DNA of 64,000 nt from Pseudomonas sp. GGS8 (GCF_024168645.1 NZ_JALJWF010000001.1:6327501-6391500); one strand, 5' to 3'. Positions 29,407-40,872 are shown, numbered from the stretch's first letter. The notes: generated by a model from the sequence alone, not told the origin. Translations and numbers: made by a program.

Positions 29407-29886
29407 CTACTTGCTTGTCTTTCGCATGTGTATCAGCGCGACACGGCGCCCATCCTGCGACACCCGCTCCTCAACCCCAAACGGCACAAACCCGAGCTGC
29501 GGATACAAAAGCAGCCCAGCCGTGTTCTCGTTGAAACACGAAAGCTGCACCTCGCTTGCCCGATGACGTTCAAACGCCAGCCCCACCATCGTTTCCAGCA
29601 AAAACCTCGCGACACCTTTCCCTCGAGCTTTGGGCGAAACGATCACATTGCCGATCGCGCAAATCCCATCGCGCTCAAACGAATAAAAGTTAGCAAAACC
29701 GACAACAGCATTATCCCCTTCAACCACTGTTGAGTCCGAGCGTTGAGCTATCGATGCAAGCAGTTGAGCTTCCGTCAGCGGGTACTGCGCCTTCGGGAAC
29801 ATGAAAAAAAGCTCTTGGGAAGTTTGAGGAAAGTCGCAAATCGTCAACACGTCTTCAGCACTGACGGGGCGGTGGGTTAGCAGCAT
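29407..29886 (-). CDS. GNAT-family N-acetyltransferase
   Basis: The 159-residue protein has the acetyl-CoA-binding motif A: ICAIGNVIVSPKARGKGVARFLLETMV (V-x-x-x-x-R/Q-G-x-G), with LSCFNENTAGLLLYPQLGF as motif B. Substrate is unknown. The start MLLTHRPVS at 29886 is chosen over an upstream Met (30003) because GGAG lies 8 bases before it and the longer N-terminus is not part of the GNAT fold. Confidence 0.87.
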   Translation of the reverse strand: MLLTHRPVSAEDVLTICDFPQTSQELFFMFPKAQYPLTEAQLLASIAQRSDSTVVEGDNAVVGFANFYSFERDGICAIGNVIVSPKARGKGVARFLLETMVGLAFERHRASEVQLSCFNENTAGLLLYPQLGFVPFGVEERVSQDGRRVALIHMRKTSK

Positions 29887-32570
<2,684 letters not shown>

Positions 32571-32593
32571 CACGAACAGTAATGCTCAAACCC

Positions 32594-32628
32594 GCAGCGC
32601 CTCCCCGTGTGGAGGCGTTGTGCTTTTT
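32594..32628 (+). terminator. Rho-independent terminator of katG
   Basis: Stem AGCGCCTCC / GGAGGCGTT with a CCGTGT loop is followed by GTGCTTTTTGC, 25 bases after the katG stop. Confidence 0.75.
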
Positions 32629-32646
32629 GCTGATCGCAGGAAGAGC

Positions 32647-32730
32647 CTAAGCGGGAGAAATCGTGGCAAGCGCACCAATCAAAATGGTCAACACCAGAAA
32701 TCCACCCAGGAAAATTGCCATCTTGCCCAT
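32647..32730 (-). CDS. 27-residue single-helix membrane peptide
   Basis: The peptide MGKMAIFLGGFLVLTILIG continues ALATISPA and stops. Nearly the whole chain is one hydrophobic helix with Lys at position 3 and no charge after it. A near-perfect Shine-Dalgarno, GGAGG, lies 5 bases before the ATG, which is the main reason to call a gene this short. It is convergent with katG just beyond the katG terminator. Function unknown; it could be a small membrane-protein modulator or a type I toxin-like peptide, although no antisense RNA can be identified by eye. Confidence 0.6.
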   Translation of the reverse strand: MGKMAIFLGGFLVLTILIGALATISPA

Positions 32731-32948
32731 GAGGCCTCCTACGTTATGAGTTTGCGGTGCAGCGGTTACCACCACCTGACCGTGCCGTCATTCTGAGCCG
32801 GTGGCCGGGTTCATTACAGATGCAGATAGCCCGTAAAAAACCGTATCAGCGGAATATTTTCCCCGCCCCTGGCACATCCCACACCCATCGAAAACGGATA
32901 CAGCATCAGCTTAAGACGATGGGTGATTTGACCTTGACTGATTCAGGA
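32731..32948. other. Intergenic region upstream of the 27-residue peptide gene
   Basis: No gene is seen. It should carry the promoter of the small peptide gene (minus strand) and ends at the 3' end of a LysR gene. Confidence 0.4.
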
Positions 32949-33881
32949 TCAGTCCAGCGGTGCCATTGCGCCCGCGGCCGCACTCGTCAGCGGTAGTGCT
33001 TCCAGTGCACTGGCGAGGAAATCGACAAACACCCGAACTTTCTGCGACACATGCCTATGACTGGAGTACAGCGCATAGATCCCACGTCGAGGCATCGACT
33101 GCCCAGGGAGCAGTTGCAGTAACTGGCCACTGTCGAGCAAGGGCTTGGCGATGAACGAAGGCAAGGCGCCGATGCCCAGGCCGGCCAGCAACATGTCACT
33201 GAGCATCAGGCTGTTGTCCACCGCAAGGCGCACTGGCAGTTCCAGGCGGCTACTGCCTTGCGGGCCTTGTAGGTGCCAACTGCCAGGATGCTCGGCCAGG
33301 CGATATGCCAGGCAGCTATGCTCGCGCAGGTCGTCGACGCTATGCGGCGTGCCGTTGGCCAACAGGTAAGCCGGTGCGGCACAGATCACTTGTTCAACTT
33401 CACCCAGGCGTCGGGAGATCAGCGAGGAGTCTGGCAGGTGGCTGCGAATCCGAAGCGACACATCAAAGCCCTCGCTGACTACGTCCAGCAGCCGGTCGTC
33501 GAGGGTGAGCTCGACCTTCAGCTCTGGGTAGCGCTGCATGAATGCCACCAGGATCGGCGACAGCACCTTGAGGCCAAACGACAGCGGCGCGTTCACTCGT
33601 AAACGACCGCTGGGTTCACTGGCGCCGACTTGGGTCGCACGCTCCAGGGCTTCCAGTTCGTCGAGCAGGTGGCAGCATTCGTTGAAATACGCCCGCCCCG
33701 CCTCGGACAGGCTCATCCGGCGGGTGGTGCGCAGTAGCAACAAGCTGCCCAAGCGTTCCTCCAACTGCCGCACCTGCTTGCTCACCGCCGCTGTGGACTG
33801 CCCCAGGTCGAGAGCGGCCAGGCTGAAGCTGTCGCGCTCGACCACGCGGCGAAAGGTACGCATGGCCACCCATACATCCAC
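32949..33881 (-). CDS. LysR-family transcriptional regulator
   Basis: The 310-residue regulator has an N-terminal winged helix (MRTFRRVVERDSFSLAALDLGQSTAAVSKQVRQLEERLG) and a CrgA-like effector domain (SEGFDVSLRIRSHLPDSSLISRRLGEV). The start is GTG, with AGGAG 7 bases upstream. It is divergent from the cyclase-family/RidA operon and is its likely regulator. Confidence 0.88.
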   Translation of the reverse strand: MDVWVAMRTFRRVVERDSFSLAALDLGQSTAAVSKQVRQLEERLGSLLLLRTTRRMSLSEAGRAYFNECCHLLDELEALERATQVGASEPSGRLRVNAPLSFGLKVLSPILVAFMQRYPELKVELTLDDRLLDVVSEGFDVSLRIRSHLPDSSLISRRLGEVEQVICAAPAYLLANGTPHSVDDLREHSCLAYRLAEHPGSWHLQGPQGSSRLELPVRLAVDNSLMLSDMLLAGLGIGALPSFIAKPLLDSGQLLQLLPGQSMPRRGIYALYSSHRHVSQKVRVFVDFLASALEALPLTSAAAGAMAPLD

Positions 33882-33978
33882 ATTGTTTCTCCTGGGTTAA
33901 AACTCAATCAATGAAGCGGCTGATTATCTATGATTTATCAGCCAATAACATGACCGCTCCCCCTTAAGGAGTCATGTC

Positions 33979-34977
33979 ATGTTGCGGTATTCGTGGATCA
34001 AAAATCTTACCGGGCTGGCCGCCTTGTCTGTGCTCAGTTCACTGTGCAGCGCTGGCACGCTGGCTAAGCCCGAGGTGGGTATCAGCCCCTGGGGGCAGAA
34101 GGACGAGATCGGGCGCCTGAACCTGATGACCCCTCAGTCGCAAGCGGCGATCATGGCCCGGACCAATGGTGCCCAGGCCTACGACCTGGCAGTGGAATAC
34201 TTCGTCGGCATGCCCAGCTGGCAAGCGGCGGGTGACCCGCCCTACCAGATGTGGATGACTCATACCCCCCATGGCAATGTGATCGCCGACCCGATGAAGG
34301 TCGGAGAACCGATGAACGAGCACGTCAGCTATAGCGGCTCGGCGGTGTCCATGTATGCCCACATGGGCACCCATATAGACGCTCTCAACCACTTTGGCCT
34401 GGACGGCAAGATCTGGAACGGCTTTCGTGCCGATCAGCACCTGGGCGACCGTGGCTGGAATGTCACTGGAGCAGAAAAACTGCCCCCGATCATCGCCCGC
34501 GGGGTGATGATCGATGTCCCAGCAGCCAAGGGCCTGGAGCAACTGGCGGATAGCTACCGCATCACCCGCAGCGATTTACAGCAGGCGCTGGCCAAGCAGC
34601 GAGTGACGCTGGAGCAAGGTGACGTCGTGCTGATCCGCACCGGACGCATGCGTGACTATGAGCACGCCCAAGCCTACATGGCCAACCCGCCAGGCCTGAG
34701 CCTGGATGCGGCGAAGTTCCTGGTGGAGGACGGCGGCGCCATGGTCGTCGGTGCCGATAATCTTAGTTTTGAGACTTTCCCTTCCGAGGTCGATGGCAAC
34801 TACCTGCCGCTGCACACCTATCTGTTGGCCATGCAGGGCGCACCGATCATTGAGCTGGTGAATTTGGAGGGCTTGTCCAGGGACCGCGTTTACCAATTCG
34901 CCTTTGTGGGGGCCTCTTTGAAGCTGCGCGGAGCCGATGCGGCGCCGATTCGTCCAATGGCCCTGCCCGTCCACTGA
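33979..34977 (+). CDS. Secreted cyclase-family (kynurenine formamidase-like) hydrolase
   Basis: The 332-residue protein has a signal peptide (cleaved near LCSAG) and the cyclase-family (PF04199) metal-binding motif HMGTHIDALNHF (HxGTHxDxxxH) near residue 130, plus GVMIDVPAAKG and VVLIRTGRMRDY. Members include kynurenine formamidase, isatin hydrolase and related metal-dependent amidohydrolases. AAGGAGTCATGTC precedes the ATG. The RidA-family gene follows 32 bases later, and a LysR gene is divergent upstream, which suggests a small catabolic or detoxifying operon. The substrate cannot be read from sequence. Confidence 0.85.
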   Translation: MLRYSWIKNLTGLAALSVLSSLCSAGTLAKPEVGISPWGQKDEIGRLNLMTPQSQAAIMARTNGAQAYDLAVEYFVGMPSWQAAGDPPYQMWMTHTPHGNVIADPMKVGEPMNEHVSYSGSAVSMYAHMGTHIDALNHFGLDGKIWNGFRADQHLGDRGWNVTGAEKLPPIIARGVMIDVPAAKGLEQLADSYRITRSDLQQALAKQRVTLEQGDVVLIRTGRMRDYEHAQAYMANPPGLSLDAAKFLVEDGGAMVVGADNLSFETFPSEVDGNYLPLHTYLLAMQGAPIIELVNLEGLSRDRVYQFAFVGASLKLRGADAAPIRPMALPVH

Positions 34978-35008
34978 GCACACGGCGCTATTTATTCAGG
35001 AGATCACC

Positions 35009-35437
35009 ATGTCAATCCACTCAGCACCCTCACACCCGCTCACCTTGTCCAACCCGCCGGGGCTGTATGACCCCAGCGCCAACGGCTACTCCCATGTGGC
35101 CCAAGTGGCTGCCGATACCCGGCTAGTGTTTATCGCCGGCCAAGGCGGGGAAACCGCCGATGGCCAACTTTCGGCTGACTTTTCCGATCAGGTACGCCAG
35201 GCTCTGGCCAACCTGCAGACGGCCCTGCGCTCGGTCGGCGCCGAGGTCGGCCTGGTGGCCAAGCTGACGGTACTGATCGTCGACCACAGTCATGCGCGCC
35301 TTGGGATTTTTGGCGCGCAATTGCAGCAACTCTGGGGCTCCTCGCCAACACCGGCCTGTACCCTGATACCGGTACCACGCTTGGCCCTGGATGGCATGTT
35401 GTTTGAAGTCGAGGCAGTGGCTGTGCTCCCCTCCTGA
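35009..35437 (+). CDS. RidA-family (YjgF/UK114) protein
   Basis: RidA proteins hydrolyse reactive enamine/imine intermediates or act as deaminases in degradation operons. The 142-residue sequence has NPPGLYDPSANGYSHVAQV, FIAGQGGETADG, a middle VRQALANLQTALRSVGA and the C-terminal PACTLIPVPRLALDGMLFEVEAVAV segment, where the family's Arg (usually RxxVxVxxLP) is represented by PVPRLALDG. The start at 35009 is preceded by AGGAGATCACC. Second gene of the cyclase operon. Confidence 0.87.
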   Translation: MSIHSAPSHPLTLSNPPGLYDPSANGYSHVAQVAADTRLVFIAGQGGETADGQLSADFSDQVRQALANLQTALRSVGAEVGLVAKLTVLIVDHSHARLGIFGAQLQQLWGSSPTPACTLIPVPRLALDGMLFEVEAVAVLPS

Positions 35438-35517
35438 GCCCGGCCGGCCCTGGGCATATCGATCACACCCGTAGGCCTGACGGCTTCCAGGCCCCTCCCT
35501 CGATGATCAGTCGAGAA

Positions 35518-35541
35518 CTATCGCTCCTGACGGAGCGATAG
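35518..35541. repeat. Perfect 10-base hairpin flanked by TCGAGA
   Basis: CTATCGCTCC and GGAGCGATAG pair around a TGAC loop; TCGAGA occurs on both sides. It may terminate the ridA transcript or be part of a REP element, since a REP-like GCTGCCGAAGGCTGCGACC follows at 35558. Confidence 0.6.
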
Positions 35542-35549
35542 TCGAGATA

Positions 35550-35580
35550 CAAGGTGCTGCCGAAGGCTGCGACCTTTGAA
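35550..35580. repeat. REP-like element
   Basis: AAGGTGCTGCCGAAGGCTGCGACCTTTG is a common Pseudomonas intergenic repeat (compare 40869-40898). Confidence 0.5.
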
Positions 35581-35593
35581 CTGACCCGACGCC

Positions 35594-35923
35594 TCAATCC
35601 ACAATGAACAACTTCGCACCAGTGGTGGTAAACGAGCGATGCCCCTCGGCATCGTTGCCTACCTGATAGCTCATTCCGGCAGTCAGCGTGAACTGGCGGC
35701 CATCTTCCAGTTCTGTGTGTAACTCGCCTTCCAGGCACAACAAAATATGACCTCTCCAGCACCAGTGATCGGCCAGATATCCGGGGCTGTATTCAACCAT
35801 CCGCACACGCGTCGAACCAAACTGGCAGGTTCGCCAATAGGCTGTTCCCGTCTGGCCGGCATGCTCGACAGACTCAATCTTCGACCAATCGGTAGTCCCA
35901 AAGGGGATGGCGGTAAGGTCCAT
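35594..35923 (-). CDS. DHCW-motif cupin protein
   Basis: This 109-residue single-domain beta-barrel protein has YLADHWCWRGHILLCLEGELHTELEDG, matching the DHCW-motif cupin family (His/Cys/Trp in the metal-binding loop), then LTAGMSYQVGNDAEGHRSFT. Function is unknown; it may bind a metal. It is a short single gene; the next, tautomerase-family gene lies in the same direction upstream. Confidence 0.85.
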   Translation of the reverse strand: MDLTAIPFGTTDWSKIESVEHAGQTGTAYWRTCQFGSTRVRMVEYSPGYLADHWCWRGHILLCLEGELHTELEDGRQFTLTAGMSYQVGNDAEGHRSFTTTGAKLFIVD

Positions 35924-36027
35924 TATTGCCTCATCAACTTGAAGTGAATAAGGACCCTATCAATCGGGTCACGCTGCCGATAGACACAGATAGCCCGCAT
36001 TTACGGAATACAGGCTTAAGAGCAAAA

Positions 36028-36402
36028 CTAGTTGCCCCGCCCGCCACCAAACGACCACTCATCTGCTGCGGTCGTGGTAATCACCACCATCACGTCCTCA
36101 GAGTCGATACCCGGCGCTCGGCCCAGTCTCTCGACCAGGTTGCGATAGAAACGCTGTTTCGTCTCGACGTCTCGAGGGCGACCGGCCGTAATCGCGATCA
36201 GCACAAAGTTATGGCTGCGCGGGCCGCCCAGGTAACCTGGATCAAAGATCAGTTCGCCCGTGTCATGCTGGTGAATAACCTGGAACCGGTCGGCCATCGG
36301 CACCTCGAAGCTTTCTACCAAGGCGTCGTGCAGCCCTTGCGAAAGAGCCTGTAAATACTCGGCAGACTTTCCCCGGTGCAGTGAAATACGTGCAAATGGC
36401 AT
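36028..36402 (-). CDS. Tautomerase-family protein
   Basis: The 124-residue protein has Pro at position 2 (MPFARISLHRGKS), which becomes the N-terminal catalytic base of 4-oxalocrotonate-tautomerase-like enzymes, and GLHDALVESFEVPMADRFQVIHQ. The substrate is unknown; the longer form is related to the tautomerase-3/MSAD type. AGGAG precedes the start. It is divergent from a LysR regulator. Confidence 0.85.
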   Translation of the reverse strand: MPFARISLHRGKSAEYLQALSQGLHDALVESFEVPMADRFQVIHQHDTGELIFDPGYLGGPRSHNFVLIAITAGRPRDVETKQRFYRNLVERLGRAPGIDSEDVMVVITTTAADEWSFGGGRGN

Positions 36403-36498
36403 AAGGGCCTACTCCTGAAAAACCAACTGACAGGGGGAAACTATCAAGTCGCGACCATTCCGAATATCAGATTAAATAGCGGCCTTAGTCCTGAATTA

Positions 36499-37416
36499 GT
36501 GGATGATTCGATGCGCTGCCCGACCTTCGATCTTGATGTACTGCGTACTTTCGTGACCGGTGTGGAGTTCAACAGCTTTGCCAAAGCGGCGGATCGGCTC
36601 AATCGCTCGACGTCTGCCGTGAGCGCACAACTCAAGAAGCTTGAGGAACAGATAGGCACTCCGGTGCTGTGCAAATCCGGTCGAGGGCTGGTGTTGACGC
36701 CGATGGGTGAAACCCTGCTCAGCCATGCCCGTCGACTGCTTGAACTGAACGACAGCATTTTCCAGACCCTGCACGAAAGCCAGACTGCCGCCACGGTACG
36801 TCTCGGGCTTCAGGAAGACTTTGGCGAACACTTTCTCAGCGACATTCTGCGACGCTACGTCAAGATGTACCCTTTGGTGAGCCTCGAAGTCAGGATCGCG
36901 CGTAATGCCGAACTGCTTGCATTGATCGACAGCGGCGGCCTGGACCTGGCCCTGTCCTGGGACACAGGGCACAACTCCCCCTACGCCACGCGCCTGGGTG
37001 AAACACAGATGCACTGGATCGGGCCTCGTGACACGCCCCCCATCAACGCCTCTGTCGACTCCCCCCTGCCATTGATTCTGTTCGACGCCCCTTGCGTGTT
37101 ACGCAGCGCGGCCATCCAGGCACTGGATGAGGCGCGGACTCCCTGGCGAATCGCGCTGACCAGCCCCAGCGTTGGTGGAATCTGGGCGGCCGTTGCGGCC
37201 GGTTTGGGCCTCACGGTGCGAACCCGCATTGGACTGCCAGGGCATCTCGCCGTCATTGCCGGTCTACCCACGTTGCCGACCCTCGGCTATGTGCTTTATC
37301 GAGGGGCAGAACACTTGGCGCCTGCCACCCGACAATTGGCTGCGTTGATACAAACGAGTCTGGAAAAGCAGGCGTTCAGTATCATTGGCGGTGCCCCCGA
37401 GACGGGTAGCGAATGA
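36499..37416 (+). CDS. LysR-family transcriptional regulator
   Basis: The 305-residue protein has a LysR helix-turn-helix (DLDVLRTFVTGVEFNSFAKAADRLNRSTSAVSAQLKKLEEQIG) and effector domain. The start can be the GTG at 36499 (MDDSMRCPTF) or ATG at 36511. It is divergent from the tautomerase gene and likely controls it. Confidence 0.88.
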   Translation: MDDSMRCPTFDLDVLRTFVTGVEFNSFAKAADRLNRSTSAVSAQLKKLEEQIGTPVLCKSGRGLVLTPMGETLLSHARRLLELNDSIFQTLHESQTAATVRLGLQEDFGEHFLSDILRRYVKMYPLVSLEVRIARNAELLALIDSGGLDLALSWDTGHNSPYATRLGETQMHWIGPRDTPPINASVDSPLPLILFDAPCVLRSAAIQALDEARTPWRIALTSPSVGGIWAAVAAGLGLTVRTRIGLPGHLAVIAGLPTLPTLGYVLYRGAEHLAPATRQLAALIQTSLEKQAFSIIGGAPETGSE

Positions 37417-37668
37417 CAAACGAGCCTGTGGATCAACCTGATCCCAACAGGATATTGACGTCAAAAAAAACAGAAGTTGCGCGATTACAGCTGAGGGTTG
37501 GGCGTGAAACATAGCCCTATGATTTATATAGACTTTTAAAAAAGTCGGCATTGGTAGCGCAAAGTTATCTAGAGACCTCTATTATTTCGTTATCGGCGAA
37601 TTCGGCCTAATCACTGTTATGCGCCAGCGGCAAAACAAGCCCTTAATCAATAATTATGGGAGGGTAAC

Positions 37669-38925
37669 ATGTCGATAAAAAAAACAACCGCCTTACTCGT
37701 ACTGGCTTTTAGCTTTTTCGGAGTGACGAGTTGTGCCGACATAAGAAATTATTCAGAAGTCTCAAGCGAAAGAAACAAGAGCATTGTTCCTGACATTGAC
37801 TATTATGACCTTGCATACAATGTAGATATTATTGTGCTTCCTGCCGAAACAAAAACCAAAGAAAATGCAGATATAGACAAGAACATTTCAGGCGAATTAC
37901 AAATGTCAAACTGGGGTAATGCCATCAAAGATGCGACCCAGAAAGAAATTCATAACAGTGATCGCTTTATCGAATTTGGAAACTACAGCGGTCGCATTGA
38001 AATAAGCACAGAAGTATCTTCAGTATCTACAAGCAACGCCCGGAGTGGAGTTCGATCGAAGTGCGATGTTACTTACACATATAAAGATTTAGTGTCAGGA
38101 AAGATACTCTCCAAGCATGAGAGCGCCATTGAAGTAATGGCACCACCCTCTGCCATACCAAAATCCAGCAATGGTTTTTTTTACAGCTTTGATCAACTTA
38201 CATATGCTATTGCTCGCGAGGCGATTGTTGGCCTCATTCGGCTTTCACCTATTGCTGACATTCAGCTAACACAGAAACAAGTGAATTTTTATAACTCAAG
38301 CATTAAAAGAAAACCCAACCAAATCATTAGCTACGTTCCGATTGACAACCTTATTAAAAAGAATAAAAAAGAACTAAAATCTGCTTTTTCAACAGCTAGG
38401 AAAATGCAAAAAAACAATAATAAATTGGCTAAGAAAAACAAGTCAAAAGTTAGAGTAGACACCGTCTCTGCTCCCGCCATCCCCCCTCTGGAATCTAGCA
38501 CAGCTAGTGACACACCCACCGCAGACGCCGTTAAATCGAGTGAAAACCCTGTCAGTCAGAACTCAAGCCTGGCTGCGACTGAAACTAAAACAGTCGATAG
38601 CAGTTCAAGAGACATTGCCAGTTCACCGGAGCCCTTTAAGGATGGCACCGTTAAAAACGACGTGCCCAGTGATGACGGCAGTGGATATATAGCCACCTCG
38701 GAGCACTACCAACCTCAAATCGAAGTATCGGCAGAGCAAGAAAGAGCAATGGATGAATGTTTGAAGGCGGAAAAAGCAAAGTTACAGGGAGCGACTGGCA
38801 ATGCTGCTTCACGTACCGGATATACAGCCATCCCGGTACGCTATCAACCTCAAAACAAGGTATCGGCAGTGCAAGAAAGAGCAATGGATGAATGTTTGAA
38901 GAGGGAAAAAGCAAAGTTACGGTGA
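37669..38925 (+). CDS. Lipoprotein with a C-terminal tandem repeat, possibly prematurely ended
   Basis: The 418-residue protein begins with a signal peptide and lipobox (FGVTSC, C22). The N-terminal half is a beta-rich domain (about 60-200) without a recognised family. It is followed by a Lys-rich helical part (near 225-265, KKNKKELKSAFS) and a low-complexity Ser/Thr/Pro linker. The last 80 residues are two copies of a 45-residue unit (starting 339 and 384) with YQPQ, VSA.QERAMDECLK and EKAKL. The stop falls inside the second copy; a third degenerate copy follows. The DNA is AT-rich. GGGAGG precedes the start. Confidence 0.7.
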   Translation: MSIKKTTALLVLAFSFFGVTSCADIRNYSEVSSERNKSIVPDIDYYDLAYNVDIIVLPAETKTKENADIDKNISGELQMSNWGNAIKDATQKEIHNSDRFIEFGNYSGRIEISTEVSSVSTSNARSGVRSKCDVTYTYKDLVSGKILSKHESAIEVMAPPSAIPKSSNGFFYSFDQLTYAIAREAIVGLIRLSPIADIQLTQKQVNFYNSSIKRKPNQIISYVPIDNLIKKNKKELKSAFSTARKMQKNNNKLAKKNKSKVRVDTVSAPAIPPLESSTASDTPTADAVKSSENPVSQNSSLAATETKTVDSSSRDIASSPEPFKDGTVKNDVPSDDGSGYIATSEHYQPQIEVSAEQERAMDECLKAEKAKLQGATGNAASRTGYTAIPVRYQPQNKVSAVQERAMDECLKREKAKLR

Positions 38926-39035
38926 GCGACTGGCAATTCCGCTTCACGTACCGTGACATACAGCCATGCCAGGACCTAGCAACCTCAAAACAAGGTAGAG
39001 ACAGAGCAAGCAATAGCCATGACCGAATGAATGGA
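38683..39035 (+). repeat. 135-bp tandem repeat, third copy decayed
   Basis: Three direct copies start at about 38683, 38818 and 38954. The second differs from the first by a change that turns GGA to TGA, ending the lipoprotein; the third carries a one-base insertion and an in-frame TAG relative to the reading of copies one and two. Confidence 0.75.
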
Positions 39036-39089
39036 AGACAAATAAAACAAACTCTACAGCCAATCCCGAAGAGTGCGACAGGGGACACA

Positions 39090-39662
39090 ATGAGCAACTC
39101 ATTCTGGGCGTCCACGATACAATGGATAAGTGCGGCTCTTCTGATACCGATTATTCTTCGGTGGCTCATGACAGGGCAGATGAAGGAACGGACAGCTGAG
39201 GAGTCCCGACTCTTGAGGTTACCGACAGCCGTCCTTATTATTGGTCTTACTTGCTTCCTGGGATTCTCCGCTGTGGCAATCGCCTCAAACATCTTCAGCA
39301 ATAAAACAACTCCTGTATGGACAACGGTTACTTTTCTAAGCTTTGCACTACTGGGACTCTATCTAGTTGCCGGTTACTTTATCGAACGACACAAACTCTC
39401 GGAGCAGGGCCTTATATTCGGCCGAGTGTTCCGAAAGCAAGGATATTTAAGCTGGTCCGAGGTTTGTAGTGTTCGATATTCCAGGAATATGAATTACTTT
39501 CGGTTGGAAACGCACATGGGCAGTGTCGTGCGGATCTCGACCCTCTTCATGGGACTTCCCGAATTTGCGAAGCTGGTCCTCGCTAACGTCCCCCTTGAAA
39601 CGATAGAACCCGGCACTTTTCCGATTTTGGAAGCAATCGCAAACTACAGCCCTGTTCAGTAG
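39090..39662 (+). CDS. Membrane protein with a PH-like C-terminal domain
   Basis: The 190-residue protein has three hydrophobic segments: about 9-24 (STIQWISAALLIPIILRWL), 42-62 (AVLIIGLTCFLGFSAVAIAS) and 72-94. These are followed by a soluble domain with YLSWSEVCSVRYSRNMNYFRLETHMGSVVRIS, resembling bacterial PH-domain membrane proteins. The start MSNSFWAS (39090) is preferred over a long upstream frame because AGGGGACACA precedes it. Function unknown. Part of an AT-richer accessory block. Confidence 0.65.
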   Translation: MSNSFWASTIQWISAALLIPIILRWLMTGQMKERTAEESRLLRLPTAVLIIGLTCFLGFSAVAIASNIFSNKTTPVWTTVTFLSFALLGLYLVAGYFIERHKLSEQGLIFGRVFRKQGYLSWSEVCSVRYSRNMNYFRLETHMGSVVRISTLFMGLPEFAKLVLANVPLETIEPGTFPILEAIANYSPVQ

Positions 39663-39757
39663 CCAGAGACGGATATTCGGCCCCAGGATGCCCCCCACTC
39701 CAGTTTCGGAGATGGGTTTGGGCAACACCAGCGGAAAAAACTGCGCTGACCTTCGTC

Positions 39758-40303
39758 CTATCTGATTTCAATTGGCGTTCCATCAGACACCAACGTCCAG
39801 ATTTTTCGCATTTCGCTGTTAGTTACAGCAATGCAACCATCCGTCCAGTCCCATAGATGATGAAACGGTTGAAGCCACGCCCATCCGTTGGGTAGACCAT
39901 GAATCATAATGTTACCGCCTGGCGCATATCCATTATGACGAGCTGATGCTTCGTCCGCTGGATTCGGATATGAGATATGCAAGCTGAGGTACGCCATTGA
40001 TTTTGGATTGCGCCAGTCGATGAAATAACGTCCCTCTGGTGTTTTCTCATCCCTCTCCCGCTGCTTTGCGCCGTCATCCGCAGCTGCTCCAAGAGCTATA
40101 CGATATTCGGCCAATACCACGCCCCCTTGCCATAACAACATGCGCCTTTCTTGCTTATTGACGGTTATAAGATCAGCACGTTTTTTTGGCTGATCGAACT
40201 CCGCGATTGGAGCCGGTCCTCCACCAAAGCGGGCCATAAATTGCGTATACCCTAATACGGCTATGAGTAAAAAACCGCCAACAATAGTTAAGCGCTTTAT
40301 CAT
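39758..40303 (-). CDS. YkuD-type L,D-transpeptidase
   Basis: The 181-residue protein has an N-terminal membrane segment (about 4-22), then a YkuD catalytic domain: ITVNKQERRMLLWQGGVVLAEYRIALG, TPEGRYFIDWRN, NIMIHGLPNGWAWLQPFHHLWDWTDGCIAVTNSEM with the nucleophile C157 and the preceding His. It acts in the periplasm, either crosslinking peptidoglycan or attaching proteins to it. AAAGGATT precedes the ATG. It is convergent with the PH-like gene. Confidence 0.92.
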   Translation of the reverse strand: MIKRLTIVGGFLLIAVLGYTQFMARFGGGPAPIAEFDQPKKRADLITVNKQERRMLLWQGGVVLAEYRIALGAAADDGAKQRERDEKTPEGRYFIDWRNPKSMAYLSLHISYPNPADEASARHNGYAPGGNIMIHGLPNGWAWLQPFHHLWDWTDGCIAVTNSEMRKIWTLVSDGTPIEIR

Positions 40304-40503
40304 GTAAAATCCTTTCGATGAAAAGCCACAGTCAGTCCAGATTGCGGCGCTCTCAATTCCAATCCCGATTTGTTGCCCGTGCGAACCTCAACTCAGGGTG
40401 AATGCTGGGGGAGCATCCTACAAAGCCAAAATCTGCGGTGCAAGGCACATTAAACTGAAAGCAGTCATGTCGGCCGAGATGAAACTGCTCCCTGCAAAAA
40501 AAC

Positions 40504-40553
40504 CACAAAAAAGCCCACTGGCCGTCACCGGTTCAGTGGGCTTTTTACAGGGC
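40504..40553. terminator. Terminator repeat, copy 1
   Basis: The 50-base segment contains AAAAAAGCCCACTG / CAGTGGGCTTTTT around CCGTCACCGGTT and matches 41933-41982 with two mismatches. It lies between the start of the transpeptidase gene and a region of gene fragments. Confidence 0.75.
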
Positions 40554-40691
40554 TTGCCACAGACTGCCCTTCCCTACGGCAGGGTGAAGGAACTTTCCGA
40601 TTTTCCATTGACCTCTGAGAGGTCTCTTCAGCAAATAGGACCTTCTGCTACGCTAGCCGTCAGGATTAAAGGGCCACAGGGAAAAGGCAGG

Positions 40692-40872
40692 ATGCTCACA
40701 TTCGACACGCTATGGAAAAGCCACCCAGAAATATAAGGCAGACCAAAGTCGGAACTTTGCAATTTGGCTTTTGGGTAATGCGGGGGTTGGGTTGCTTTCG
40801 GTTGTCATGGGTGTCGTTTTGTATCGGCGATATCTGCGCAGGGCACGACACGCAAACACCACGAACTCGTAG
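40692..40872 (+). pseudogene. Fragments of orphan genes (possible type VI amidase start and a membrane-protein tail)
   Basis: From 40692 the codons read MLTFDTLWKSHPEI then stop; the LWxxHPxI start resembles the first residues of some Tae4-like type VI amidase effectors, but 14 codons are too few to be sure. From about 40738, one base out of frame, a tail reads NFAIWLLGNAGVGLLSVVMG then VVLYRRYLRRAR before a stop at 40870, a membrane helix with a basic end. Neither has a plausible complete gene, so I read them as debris. Confidence 0.35.

Noticed and set aside
40398..40736. 112-residue frame across the first terminator repeat
   Set aside because: It reads through a strong terminator hairpin and only its last 14 codons look protein-like.
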